64,000 nucleotides of DNA from assembly GCA_964036275.1 (NCBI GenBank), contig CAXIWQ010000128.1, forward strand, positions 1-64,000, read 5' to 3'. The notes beneath the pieces were generated by a model. It saw nothing but the letters and a program-made list of their open reading frames with translations, did not search any database and was not told the origin of the DNA. Positions 1-13,120 of the stretch are shown here, in pieces (position 1 is the first letter of the stretch; each line of letters opens with the position of its first letter). The position numbers and the translations under genes are program-made. Source of the DNA: Litoditis marina. Lineage: Eukaryota > Nematoda > Chromadorea > Rhabditida > Rhabditidae.

Positions 1-203
1 AAAGAGTCGATATAACCGCGTTATATCGTATTTTGTGGCTGTGCGCCACAGAATATATAGTCGTATTAGGTTTTTGTAGCTGGAGCAACAGACTTGATAG
101 CCGTATGAACTTTTCTCTGTAGCTGCAAGCCAACAAGTCGATAACCGCGATAATTTGTATTTTGTGGCTGTGCGCCACAGAATAGATTGTCGTATTAGGT
201 TTT

Positions 204-247
204 TGTAGCTGGGAGCAACAGATTTGATAGCCGTATGAACTGTTCTC
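204..247. repeat. Sub-unit A of the monomer (44 bp)
   Basis: First third of the reference monomer: TGTAGCTG, GGAGCAACAGA, GATAGCCGTAT at 226, then a T-rich tail. It aligns with sub-units B and C over TGTRGCTG and GATARYCG. TGTAGCT and AGCAACA can also form a short hairpin with one mismatch around a GGG loop. Confidence 0.85.
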
Positions 248-292
248 TGTAGCTGCAAGGCAAAGAGTCGATAACCGCGTCAATTCGTATTT
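248..292. repeat. Sub-unit B of the monomer (45 bp)
   Basis: Middle third of the reference monomer: TGTAGCTG, CAAGGCAAAGAG, GATAACCGCGT at 270, then an AT-rich tail. It carries the most conserved stretch of the satellite, ATAACCGCG. In most monomers this is followed by TTAAT, making a short dyad TAAC-CGC-GTTA; the reference copy has a C in that position. Confidence 0.85.
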
Positions 293-309
293 TGTGGCTG
301 TGCGCCACA
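293..309. other. Conserved hairpin TGTGGC-TGTGC-GCCACA in each monomer
   Basis: Perfect 6-bp inverted repeat with a 5-nt loop, shown in the reference monomer and repeated about every 130 bp. The common variant changes loop TGTGC to TGTGT and leaves the stem intact. Some monomers (GTGGGTGTGC or GTGACTGTGC forms, for example near 26,508 and 42,297) lose one pair, so pairing is not strictly maintained. No function is assigned. Confidence 0.8.
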
Positions 310-333
310 GAATAGATAGTCGTATCAGGTTTT
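293..333. repeat. Sub-unit C of the monomer (41 bp)
   Basis: Last third of the repeat period, running into the T-run of the next monomer: TGTGGCTG, TGCGCCACAGA, GATAGTCGTAT at 315, then AGGTTTT. It differs from A and B mainly in TGTGGC replacing TGTAGC and in the GCCACA arm, which creates a perfect 6-bp hairpin. Confidence 0.85.
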
Positions 334-1299
334 TGTAGCTGGGAGCAACATACTTGGTAGCCGTATAACCTTTTTCCTGTAGCTGCACGGCAAAGAGTCA
401 ATAACCGCGTTAATTTGTCTTTTGTGGCTGTGCGCCACAGAATATAAAGTCGTATTAGGTTTTTGTAGCTGGGAGCAACAGACTTGATGGCCGTATGAAC
501 TTTTTTCTGTAGCTGCAAGGCAAAGAAGTAATAACCGCGTTAATTTGTCTTTTGTGGCTGTGTGCCACAGAATAGATTGTCGTATCAGGTTTTGTAGCTG
601 GAGCAACAGACTTGATAGCCGTATGAACTTTTCTCTGTAGCTGCAAGCCAACAAGTCGATAACCGCGATATTTCGTGTTTTGTGGCTGTGCGCCACAGAA
701 TAGATTGTCGTATTAGGTTTTTGTAGCTGGGAGCAACAGATTTGATAGCCGTATGAACTGTTCTCTGTAGCTGCAAGGCAAAGAGTCGATAACCGCGTTA
801 ATTCGTATTTTGTGGCTGTGCGCCACAGAATAGATAGTCGTATCAGGTTTTTGTAGCTGGGAGCAACATACTTGATAGCCGTATAACCTTTTTCCTGTAG
901 CTGCACGGCAAAGAGTCAATAACCGCGTTAATTTGTCTTTTGTGGCTGTGCGCCACAGAATATGAAGTCGTATTAGGTTTTTGTAGCTGGGAGCAACAGA
1001 CTTGATAGCCGTATGAACTTTTTTCTGTAGCTGCAAGGCAAAGAGGTAATAACCGCGTTAATTTGTCTTTTGTGGCTGTGCGCCACAGAATAGATTGTCG
1101 TATCAGGTTTTTGTAGCTGGGAGCAACAGACTTGATAGCCGTATGAACTTTTTTCTGTAGCTGCAAGGCAAAGAGGTAATAACCGCGTTAATTTGTCTTT
1201 TGTGGCTGTGCGCCATAGGATATAAAGTCGTATTAGGTTTTTGTAGCCATGAGCAACAGACTTGATAGCCGTATAAACTTTTTTCTGTAGCTGCAAGGC

Positions 1300-2598
1300 A
1301 AAGAGTCGATAACCGCGTTATATCGTATTTTGTGGCTGTGCGCCACAGAATATATAGTCGTATTAGGTTTTTGTAGCTGGGAGCAACAGACTTGATAGCC
1401 GTATGAACTTTTCTCTGTAGCTGCAAGCCAACAAGTCGATAACCGCGATAATTTGTATTTTGTGGCTGTGCGCCACAGAATAGATTGTCGTATTAGGTTT
1501 TTGTAGCTGGGAGCAACAGATTTGATAGCCGTATGAACTGTTCTCTGTAGCTGCAAGGCAAAGAGTCGATAACCGCGTCAATTCGTATTTTGTGGCTGTG
1601 CGCCACAGAATAGATAGTCGTATCAGGTTTTTGTAGCTGGGAGCAACATACTTGGTAGCCGTATAACCTTTTTCCTGTAGCTGCACGGCAAAGAGTCAAT
1701 AACCGCGTTAATTTGTCTTTTGTGGCTGTGCGCCACAGAATATAAAGTCGTATTAGGTTTTTGTAGCTGGGAGCAACAGACTTGATGGCCGTATGAACTT
1801 TTTTCTGTAGCTGCAAGGCAAAGAAGTAATAACCGCGTTAATTTGTCTTTTGTGGCTGTGTGCCACAGAATAGATTGTCGTATCAGGTTTTGTAGCTGGG
1901 AGCAACAGACTTGATAGCCGTATGAACTTTTCTCTGTAGCTGCAAGCCAACAAGTCGATAACCGCGATATTTCGTGTTTTGTGGCTGTGCGCCACAGAAT
2001 AGATTGTCGTATTAGGTTTTTGTAGCTGGGAGCAACAGATTTGATAGCCGTATGAACTGTTCTCTGTAGCTGCAAGGCAAAGAGTCGATAACCGCGTTAA
2101 TTCGTATTTTGTGGCTGTGCGCCACAGAATAGATAGTCGTATCAGGTTTTTGTAGCTGGGAGCAACATACTTGATAGCCGTATAACCTTTTTCCTGTAGC
2201 TGCACGGCAAAGAGTCAATAACCGCGTTAATTTGTCTTTTGTGGCTGTGCGCCACAGAATATAAAGTCGTATTAGGTTTTTGTAGCTGGGAGCAACAGAC
2301 TTGATAGCCGTATGAACTTTTTTCTGTAGCTGCAAGGCAAAGAGGTAATAACCGCGTTAATTTGTCTTTTGTGGCTGTGCGCCACAGAATAGATTGTCGT
2401 ATCAGGTTTTTGTAGCTGGGAGCAACAGACTTGATAGCCGTATGAACTTTTTTCTGTAGCTGCAAGGCAAAGAGGTAATAACCGCGTTAATTTGTCTTTT
2501 GTGGCTGTGCGCCACAGGATATAAAGTCGTATTAGGTTTTTGTAGCCATGAGCAACAGACTTGATAGCCGTATAAACTTTTTTCTGTAGCTGCAAGGC
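1300..2598. repeat. Higher-order repeat of ~1,299 bp, copy 2
   Basis: Second copy of the ten-monomer block. After 2,599 the next monomer starts identically but switches to the TGTGTGCCACAG / TTGTATTGGG variant type, marking the end of the two-copy block. The same core of about eight monomers recurs later, for example around 6,690, 8,380, 12,150, 13,450 and 15,400. Confidence 0.85.
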
Positions 2599-5500
2599 AA
2601 AGAGTCGATAACCGCGTTATATCGTATTTTGTGGCTGTGTGCCACAGAATAGATAGTTGTATTGGGTTTTTCTAGCTGGGAGCAACATACTTGATAGCCA
2701 TATAAACTTTTTTCTGTAGCTGCACGGCAAAGAGTCAATAACCGCGTTAATTTGTCTTTTGTGGCTGTGCGCCACAGAATATAAAGTCGTATTAGGTTTT
2801 TGTAGTTGGAAGCAACAGACTTGATAGCCGTATGATTTTTTTTGTAGCTGCAAGTCAAAATGTCAATAACCGCGTTAATTCGTCTTTGTGGCTGTGCGCC
2901 ACAGAATAGATTGTCGTATTAGGTTTTTGTAGCTGGGAGCAACAGATTTGATAGCCGTATGAAATGTTCTCTGTAACTGCGAGGCAAAGAGTCAATAACC
3001 GCGTTAATTCGTCTTTTGTGGCTGTGCGCCACAGAATATATAGTCGTATTAGGTTTTTGTAGCTGGGAGCAACAGACTTGATAGCCGTATGAACTTTTCT
3101 CGGTAGCTGCAAGCCAACAAGTCGATAACCGCGATAATTTGTTTTTTGTGGCTGTGCGCCACAGAATAGATTGTCGTATTAGGTTTTTGTAGCTGGGAGC
3201 AACAGATTTGATAGCCGTATGAACTTTTTTCTGTAGCTGCAAGGCAAAGAGGTAATAACCGCGTTAATTTGTCTTTTGTGGCTGTGCGCCACAGAATAGA
3301 TTGTCGTATCAGGTTTTTGTAGCTGGGAGCAACAGACTTGATAGCCGTATAAACTTTTCTCTGTAGCTGCAAGCCAACAAGTCGATAACCGCGATATTTC
3401 GTGTTTTGTGGCTGTGCGCCACAGAATAGATTGTCGTATTATGTTTCTGTAGTTGGAAGCAACAGACTTGATAGCCGTATGATTTTTTTTGTAGCTGCAA
3501 GTCAAAATGTCAATAACCGCGTTAATTCGTCTTTGTGGCTGTGCGCCACAGAATAGATTGTCGTATCAGGTTTTTGTAGCTGGGAGCAACAGACTTGATA
3601 GCCGTATGAACTTTTCTCTGTAGCTGCAAGCCAACAAGTCGATAACCGCGATAATTTGTATTTTGTGGCTGTGCGCCACAGAATAGATTGTCGTATTAGG
3701 TTTTTCTAGCTGGGAGCAACATACTTGATAGCCATATAAACTTTTTTCTGTAGCTGCACGGCAAAGAGTCAATAACCGCGTTAATTTGTCTTTTGTGGCT
3801 GTGCGCCACAGAATATAAAGTCGTATTAGGTTTTTGTAGCTGGGAGCAACAGACTTGATAGCCGTATAAACTTTTTTTCTGTAGCTGCAAGGCAAAGAGG
3901 TAATAACCGCGTTAATTTGTCTTTTGTGGCTGTGCGCCACAGAATATAAAGTCGTATTAGGTTTTTGTAGCTGGGAGCAACAGATTTGATAGCCGTATGA
4001 AATGTTCTCTGTAACTGCAAGGCAAAGAGTCAATAACCGCGTTAATTTGTATTTTGTGGCTGTGCGCCACAGAATATAAAGTCGTATTATGTTTTTGTGG
4101 TTGGAAGCAACATACTTGATAGCCGTATGATTTTTTTTTTGTAGCTGCAAGTCAAAATGTCAATAACCGCGTTAATTCGTCTTTGTGGTTGTGCGCCACA
4201 GAATATATTGTCGTATTAGGTTTTTGTAGCTGGGAGCAACAGATTTGATAGCCGTATGAAATGTTCTCTGTAACTGCGAGGCAAAGAGTCAATAACCGCG
4301 TTAATTCGTCTTTTGTGGCTGTGCGCCACAGAATATATAGTCGTATTAGGTTTTTGTAGCTGGGAGCAACAGACTTGATAGCCGTATGAACTTTTCTCTG
4401 TAGCTGCAAGCCAACAAGTCGATAACCGCGATAATTTGTATTTTGTGGCTGTGCGCCACAGAATAGATTGTCGTATTAGGTTTTTCTAGCTGGGAGCAAC
4501 ATACTTGATAGCCATATAAACTTTTTTCTGTAGCTGCACGGCAAAGAGTCAATAACCGCGTTAATTTGTCTTTTGTGGCTGTGCGCCACAGAATATAAAG
4601 TCGTATTAGGTTTTTGTAGCTGGGAGCAACAGACTTGATAGCCGTATAAACTTTTTTTCTGTAGCTGCAAGGCAAAGAGGTAATAACCGCGTTAATTTGT
4701 CTTTTGTGGCTGTGCGCCACAGAATATAAAGTCGTATTAGGTTTTTGTAGCTGGGAGCAACAGATTTGATAGCCGTATGATTTTTTTTTTGTAGCTGCAA
4801 GTCAAAATGTCAATAACCGCGTTAATTCGTCTTTGTGGCTGTGCGCCACAGAATATATTGTCGTATTAGGTTTTTGTAGCTGGGAGCAACAGATTTGATA
4901 GCCGTATGAAATGTTCTCTGTAACTGCGAGGCAAAGAGTCAATAACCGCGTTAATTCGTCTTTTGTGGCTGTGCGCCACAGAATATATAGTCGTATTAGG
5001 TTTTTGTAGCTGGGAGCAACAGACTTGATAGCCGTATGAACTTTCTCTGTAGCTGCAAGCCAACAAGTCGATAACCGCGATAATTTGTATTTTGTGGCTG
5101 TGCGCCACAGAATAGATTGTCGTATTAGGTTTTTCTAGCTGGGAGCAACATACTTGATAGCCATATAAACTTTTTTCTGTAGCTGCACGGCAAAGAGTCA
5201 ATAACCGCGTTAATTTGTCTTTTGTGGCTGTGCGCCACAGAATATAAAGTCGTATTAGGTTTTTGTAGCTGGGAGCAACAGACTTGATAGCCGTATAAAC
5301 TTTTTTTCTGTAGCTGCAAGGCAAAGAGGTAATAACCGCGTTAATTTGTCTTTTGTGGCTGTGCGCCACAGAATATAAAGTCGTATTAGGTTTTTGTAGC
5401 TGGGAGCAACAGATTTGATAGCCGTATGAAATGTTCTCTGTAACTGCAAGGCAAAGAGTCAATAACCGCGTTAATTTGTATTTTGTGGCTGTGCGCCACA

Positions 5501-6425
5501 GAATATAAAGTCGTATTATGTTTTTGTGGTTGGAAGCAACAGACTTGATAGCCGTATGATTTTTTTTTTGTAGCTGCAAGTCAAAATGTCAATAACCGCG
5601 TTAATTCGTCTTTGTGGCTGTGCGCCACAGAATATATTGTCGTATTAGGTTTTTGTAGCTGGGAGCAACAGATTTGATAGCCGTATGAAATGTTCTCTGT
5701 AACTGCGAGGCAAAGAGTCAATAACCGCGTTAATTCGTCTTTTGTGGCTGTGCGCCACAGAATATATAGTCGTATTAGGTTTTTGTAGCTGGGAGCAACA
5801 GACTTGATAGCCGTATGAACTTTTCTCTGTAGCTGCAAGCCAACAAGTCGATAACCGCGATAATTTGTATTTTGTGGCTGTGCGCCACAGAATAGATTGT
5901 CGTATTAGGTTTTTGTAGCTGGGAGCAACAGATTTGATAGCCGTATGAACTGTTCTCTGTAGCTGCAAGGCAAAGAGTCGATAACCGCGTCAATTCGTAT
6001 TTTGTGGCTGTGCGCCACAGAATAGATAGTCGTATCAGGTTTTTGTAGCTGGGAGCAACAGACTTGATAGCCGTATGAACTTTTCTCTGTAGCTGCAAGC
6101 CAACAAGTCGATAACCGCGATAATTTGTATTTTGTGGCTGTGCGCCACAGAATAGATTGTCGTATTAGGTTTTTCTAGCTGGGAGCAACATACTTGATAG
6201 CCATATAAACTTTTTTCTGTAGCTGCACGGCAAAGAGTCAATAACCGCGTTAATTTGTCTTTGGTGGCTGTGCGCCACAGAATATAAAGTCGTATTAGGT
6301 TTTTGTAGCTGGGAGCAACAGACTTGATAGCCGTATAAACTTTTTTTCTGTAGCTGCAAGGCAAAGAGGTAATAACCGCGTTAATTTGTCTTTTGTGGCT
6401 GTGCGCCACAGAATATAAAGTCGTA

Positions 6426-8116
6426 TTAGGTTTTTGTAGCTGGGAGCAACAGATTTGATAGCCGTATGAAATGTTCTCTGTAACTGCGAGGCAAAGAGTC
6501 AATAACCGCGTTAATTCGTCTTTTGTGGCTGTGCGCCACAGAATATATAGTCGTATTAGGTTTTTGTAGCTGGGAGCAACAGACTTGATAGCCGTATGAA
6601 CTTTTTTCTGTAGCTGCAAGCCAACAAGTCGATAACCGCGATAATTTGTATTTTGTGGCTGTGCGCCACAGAATAGATTGTCGTATTAGGTTTTTGTAGC
6701 TGGGAGCAACAGATTTGATAGCCGTATGAACTGTTCTCTGTAGCTGCAAGGCAAAGAGTCGATAACCGCGTCAATTCGTATTTTGTGGGTGTGCGCCACA
6801 GAATAGATAGTCGTATCAGGTTTTTGTAGCTGGGAGCAACATACTTGGTAGCCGTATAACCTTTTTCCTGTAGCTGCACGGCAAAGAGTCAATAACCGCG
6901 TTAATTTGTCTTTTGTGGCTGTGCGCCACAGAATATAAAGTCGTATTAGGTTTTTGTAGCTGGGAGCAACAGACTTGATGGCCGTATGAACTTTTTTCTG
7001 TAGCTGCAAGGCAAAGAAGTAATAACCGCGTTAATTTGTCTTTTGTGGCTGTGCGCCACAGAATAGATTGTCGTATCAGGTTTTTGTAGCTGGGAGCAAC
7101 AGACTTGATAGCCGTATGAACTTTTCTCTGTAGCTGCAAGCCAACAAGTCGATAACCGCGATATTTCGTGTTTTGTGGCTGTGCGCCACAGAATAGATTA
7201 TCGTATTAGGTTTTTGTAGCTGGGAGCAACAGATTTGATAGCCGTATGAACTGTTCTCTGTAGCTGCAAGGCAAAGAGTCGATAACCGCGTTAATTCGTA
7301 TGTTGTGGCTGTGCGCCACAGAATAGATAGTCGTATCAGGTTTTTGTAGCTGGGAGCAACATACTTGATAGCCGTATAACCTTTTTCCTGTAGCTGCACG
7401 GCAAAGAGTCAATAACCGCGTTAATTTGTCTTTTGTGGCTGTGCGCCACAGAATATAAAGTCGTATTAGGTTTTTGTAGCTGGGAGCAACAGACTTGATA
7501 GCCGTATGAACTTTTTTCTGTAGCTGCAAGGCAAAGAGGTAATAACCGCGTTAATTTGTCTTTTGTGGCTGTGCGCCACAGAATAGATTGTCGTATCAGG
7601 TTTTTGTAGCTGGGAGCAACAGACTTGATAGCCGTATGAACTTTTTTCTGTAGCTGCAAGGCAAAGAGGTAATAACCGCGTTAATTTGTCTTTTGTGGCT
7701 GTGCGCCACAGGATATAAAGTCGTATTAGGTTTTTGTAGCCATGAGCAACAGACTTGATAGCCGTATAAACTTTTTTCTGTAGCTGCAAGGCAAAGAGTC
7801 GATAACCGCGTTATATCGTATTTTGTGGCTGTGTGCCACAGAATAGATAGTTGTATTGGGTTTTTCTAGCTGGGAGCAACATACTTGATAGCCATATAAA
7901 CTTTTTTCTGTAGCTGCACGGCAAAGAGTCAATAACCGCGTTAATTTGTCTTTTGTGGCTGTGCGCCACAGAATATAAAGTCGTATTAGGTTTTTGTAGC
8001 TGGGAGCAACAGACTTGATAGCCGTATAAACTTTTTTTCTGTAGCTGCAAGGCAAAGAGGTAATAACCGCGTTAATTTGTCTTTTGTGGCTGTGCGCCAC
8101 AGAATATAAAGTCGTA
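6426..8116. repeat. 13-monomer higher-order repeat (~1,691 bp), copy 1
   Basis: Thirteen monomers in an order that recurs 1,691 bp downstream. Shared private variants include TTGTGGGTGTG (6,785 and 8,476), ACTTGGTAGCC (6,844 and 8,535) and GTATGTTGTGG (7,299 and 8,990). Confidence 0.85.
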
Positions 8117-9807
8117 TTAGGTTTTTGTAGCTGGGAGCAACAGATTTGATAGCCGTATGAAATGTTCTCTGTAACTGCGAGGCAAAGAGTCAATAACCGC
8201 GTTAATTCGTCTTTTGTGGCTGTGCGCCACAGAATATATAGTCGTATTAGGTTTTTGTAGCTGGGAGCAACAGACTTGATAGCCGTATGAACTTTTTTCT
8301 GTAGCTGCAAGCCAACAAGTCGATAACCGCGATAATTTGTATTTTGTGGCTGTGCGCCACAGAATAGATTGTCGTATTAGGTTTTTGTAGCTGGGAGCAA
8401 CAGATTTGATAGCCGTATGAACTGTTCTCTGTAGCTGCAAGGCAAAGAGTCGATAACCGCGTCAATTCGTATTTTGTGGGTGTGCGCCACAGAATAGATA
8501 GTCGTATCAGGTTTTTGTAGCTGGGAGCAACATACTTGGTAGCCGTATAACCTTTTTCCTGTAGCTGCACGGCAAAGAGTCAATAACCGCGTTAATTTGT
8601 CTTTTGTGGCTGTGCGCCACAGAATATAAAGTCGTATTAGGTTTTTGTAGCTGGGAGCAACAGACTTGATGGCCGTATGAACTTTTTTCTGTAGCTGCAA
8701 GGCAAAGAAGTAATAACCGCGTTAATTTGTCTTTTGTGGCTGTGCGCCACAGAATAGATTGTCGTATCAGGTTTTTGTAGCTGGGAGCAACAGACTTGAT
8801 AGCCGTATGAACTTTTCTCTGTAGCTGCAAGCCAACAAGTCGATAACCGCGATATTTCGTGTTTTGTGGCTGTGCGCCACAGAATAGATTATCGTATTAG
8901 GTTTTTGTAGCTGGGAGCAACAGATTTGATAGCCGTATGAACTGTTCTCTGTAGCTGCAAGGCAAAGAGTCGATAACCGCGTTAATTCGTATGTTGTGGC
9001 TGTGCGCCACAGAATAGATAGTCGTATCAGGTTTTTGTAGCTGGGAGCAACATACTTGATAGCCGTATAACCTTTTTCCTGTAGCTGCACGGCAAAGAGT
9101 CAATAACCGCGTTAATTTGTCTTTTGTGGCTGTGCGCCACAGAATATAAAGTCGTATTAGGTTTTTGTAGCTGGGAGCAACAGACTTGATAGCCGTATGA
9201 ACTTTTTTCTGTAGCTGCAAGGCAAAGAGGTAATAACCGCGTTAATTTGTCTTTTGTGGCTGTGCGCCACAGAATAGATTGTCGTATCAGGTTTTTGTAG
9301 CTGGGAGCAACAGACTTGATAGCCGTATGAACTTTTTTCTGTAGCTGCAAGGCAAAGAGGTAATAACCGCGTTAATTTGTCTTTTGTGGCTGTGCGCCAC
9401 AGGATATAAAGTCGTATTAGGTTTTTGTAGCCATGAGCAACAGACTTGATAGCCGTATAAACTTTTTTCTGTAGCTGCAAGGCAAAGAGTCGATAACCGC
9501 GTTATATCGTATTTTGTGGCTGTGTGCCACAGAATAGATAGTTGTATTGGGTTTTTCTAGCTGGGAGCAACATACTTGATAGCCATATAAACTTTTTTCT
9601 GTAGCTGCACGGCAAAGAGTCAATAACCGCGTTAATTTGTCTTTTGTGGCTGTGCGCCACAGAATATAAAGTCGTATTAGGTTTTTGTAGCTGGGAGCAA
9701 CAGACTTGATAGCCGTATAAACTTTTTTTCTGTAGCTGCAAGGCAAAGAGGTAATAACCGCGTTAATTTGTCTTTTGTGGCTGTGCGCCACAGAATATAA
9801 AGTCGTA
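8117..9807. repeat. 13-monomer higher-order repeat (~1,691 bp), copy 2
   Basis: Second copy of the 1,691-bp block. Identity with copy 1 continues to about 9,750. Part of it (about 8,770-9,650) is reused a third time 1,171 bp downstream (about 9,940-10,820), a nine-monomer step. Confidence 0.8.
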
Positions 9808-12800
9808 TTAGGTTTTTGTAGCTGGGAGCAACAGATTTGATAGCCGTATGAACTTTTTTCTGTAGCTGCAAGGCAAAGAAGTAATAACCGCGTTAATTTG
9901 TCTTTTGTGGCTGTGCGCCACAGAATAGATTGTCGTATCAGGTTTTTGTAGCTGGGAGCAACAGACTTGATAGCCGTATGAACTTTTCTCTGTAGCTGCA
10001 AGCCAACAAGTCGATAACCGCGATATTTCGTGTTTTGTGGCTGTGCGCCACAGAATAGATTATCGTATTAGGTTTTTGTAGCTGGGAGCAACAGATTTGA
10101 TAGCCGTATGAACTGTTCTCTGTAGCTGCAAGGCAAAGAGTCGATAACCGCGTTAATTCGTATGTTGTGGCTGTGCGCCACAGAATAGATAGTCGTATCA
10201 GGTTTTTGTAGCTGGGAGCAACATACTTGATAGCCGTATAACCTTTTTCCTGTAGCTGCACGGCAAAGAGTCAATAACCGCGTTAATTTGTCTTTTGTGG
10301 CTGTGCGCCACAGAATATAAAGTCGTATTAGGTTTTTGTAGCTGGGAGCAACAGACTTGATAGCCGTATGAACTTTTTTCTGTAGCTGCAAGGCAAAGAG
10401 GTAATAACCGCGTTAATTTGTCTTTTGTGGCTGTGCGCCACAGAATAGATTGTCGTATCAGGTTTTTGTAGCTGGGAGCAACAGACTTGATAGCCGTATG
10501 AACTTTTTTCTGTAGCTGCAAGGCAAAGAGGTAATAACCGCGTTAATTTGTATTTTGTGGCTGTGCGCCACAGGATATAAAGTCGTATTAGGTTTTTGTA
10601 GCCATGAGCAACAGACTTGATAGCCGTATAAACTTTTTTCTGTAGCTGCAAGGCAAAGAGTCGATAACTGCGTTATATCGTATTTTGTGGCTGTGTGCCA
10701 CAGAATAGATAGTTGTATTGGGTTTTTCTAGCTGGGAGCAACATACTTGATAGCCATATAAACTTTTTTCTGTAGCTGCACGGCAAAGAGTCAATAACCG
10801 CGTTAATTTGTCTTTTGTGGCTGTGCGCCACAGAATATAAAGTCGTATTAGGTTTTTGTAGCTGGGAGCAACAGACTTGATAGCCGTATAAACTTTTTTT
10901 CTGTAGCTGCAAGGCAAAGAGGTAATAACCGCGTTAATTTGTCTTTTGTGGCTGTGCGCCACAGAATATAAAGTCGTATTAGGTTTTTGTAGCTGGGAGC
11001 AACAGATTTGATAGCCGTATGAAATGTTATCTGTAACTGCAAGGCAAAGAGTCAATAACCGCGTTAATTTGTATTTTGTGGCTGTGCGCCACAGAATATA
11101 AAGTCGTATTATGTTTTTGTAGTTGGAAGCAACAGACTTGATAGCCGTATGATTTTTTTTCTGTAGCTGCAAGTCAAAATGTCAATAACCGCGTTAATTC
11201 GTCTTTGTGGCTGTGCGCCACAGAATAGATTGTCGTATCAGGTTTTTGTAGCTGGGAGCAACAGACTTGATAGCCGTATGAACTTTTTTCTGTAGCTGCA
11301 AGGCAAAGAGGTAATAACCGCGGTAATTTGTCTTTTGTGGCTGTGCGCCACAGGATATAAAGTCGTATTAGGTTTTTGTAGCCATGAGCAACAGACTTGA
11401 TAGCCGTATAAACTTTTTTCTGTAGCTGCAAGGCAAAGAGTCGATAACCGCGTTATATCGTATTTTGTGGCTGTGTGCCACAGAATAGATAGTTGTATTG
11501 GGTTTTTCTAGCTGGGAACAACATACTTGATAGCCATATAAACTTTTTTCTGTAGTTGCACGGCAAAGAGTCAATAACCGCGTTAATTTGTCTTTTGTGG
11601 CTGTGCGCCACAGAATATAAAGTCGTATTAGGTTTTTGTAGCTGGGAGCAACAGATTTGATAGCCGTATGAAATGTTCTCTGTAACTGCAAGGCAAAGAG
11701 TCAATAACCGCGTTAATTTGTATTTTGTGGCTGTGCGCCACAGAATATAAAGTCGTATTATGTTTTTGTAGTTGGAAGCAACAGACTTGATAGCCGTATG
11801 ATTTTTTTTTGTAGCTGCACGGCAAAGAGTCAATAACCGCGTTAATTTGTCTTTTGTGGCTGTGCGCCACAGAATATAAAGTCGTATTAGGTTTTTGTAG
11901 CTGGGAGCAACAGACTTGATGGCCGTATGAACTTTTTTCTGTAGCTGCAAGGCAAAGAAGTAATAACCGCGTTAATTTGTCTTTTGTGGCTGTGCGCCAC
12001 AGAATAGATTGTCGTATCAGGTTTTTGTAGCTGGGAGCAACAGACTTGATAGCCGTATGAACTTTTCTCTGTAGCTGCAAGCCAACAAGTCGATATCCGC
12101 GATATTTCGTGTTTTGTGGCTGTGCGCCACAGAATAGATTGTCGTATTAGGTTTTTGTAGCTGGGAGCAACAGATTTGATAGCCGTATGAACTGTTCTCT
12201 GTAGCTGCAAGGCAAAGAGTCGATAACCGCGTTAATTCGTATTTTGTGGCTGTGCGCCACAGAATAGATAGTCGTATCAGGTTTTTGTAGCTGGGAGCAA
12301 CATACTTGATAGCCGTATAACCTTTTTCCTGTAGCTGCACGGCAAAGAGTCAATAACCGCGTTAATTTGTCTTTTGTGGCTGTGCGCCACAGAATATAAA
12401 GTCGTATTAGGTTTTTGTAGCTGGGAGCAACAGACTTGATAGCCGTATGAACTTTTTTCTGTAGCTGCAAGGCAAAGAGGTAATAACCGCGTTAATTTGT
12501 CTTTTGTGGCTGTGCGCCACAGAATAGATTGTCGTATCAGGTTTTTGTAGCTGGGAGCAACAGACTTGATAGCCGTATGAACTTTTTTCTGTAGCTGCAA
12601 GGCAAAGAGGTAATAACCACGTTAATTTGTCTTTTGTGGCTGTGCGCCACAGGATATAAAGTCGTATTAGGTTTTTGTAGCCATGAGCAACAGACTTGAT
12701 AGCCGTATAAACTTTTTTCTGTAGCTGCAAGGCAAAGAGTCGATAACCGCGTTATATCGTATTTTGTGGCTGTGTGCCACAGAATAGATAGTTGTATTGG

Positions 12801-13120
12801 GTTTTTCTAGCTGGGAACAACATACTTGATAGCCATATAAACTTTTTTCTGTAGTTGCACGGCAAAGAGTCAATAACCGCGTTAATTTGTCTTTTGTGGC
12901 TGTGCGCCACAGAATATAAAGTCGTATTAGGTTTTTGTAGCTGGGAGCAACAGATTTGATAGCCGTATGAAATGTTCTCTGTAACTGCAAGGCAAAGAGT
13001 CAATAACCGCGTTAATTTGTATTTTGTGGCTGTGCGCCACAGAATATAAAGTCGTATTATGTTTTTGTAGTTGGAAGCAACAGACTTGATAGCCGTATGA
13101 TTTTTTTTTGTAGCTGCAAG

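Larger units (their letters stand above)
197..326. repeat. Representative satellite monomer (130 bp)
   Basis: One complete monomer, from AGGTTTTTGT to the base before the next AGGTTTTTGT at 327. It is listed as a reference copy. It contains three related sub-units beginning with TGTAGCTG at 204, TGTAGCTG at 248 and TGTGGCTG at 293. The length is 1 modulo 3, so each reading frame rotates through all three frames over successive monomers. This generates regularly spaced spurious ORFs at 130-bp steps. Confidence 0.97.
1..1299. repeat. Higher-order repeat of ~1,299 bp, copy 1
   Basis: About ten monomers whose order of variants repeats in the next copy. This copy differs by a 2-bp insertion (GATATAACC near 10) and two single-G losses (GCTGGAGCAAC near 90 and 600), so the offset between copies moves from 1,299 to 1,298 and back. 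Confidence 0.85.
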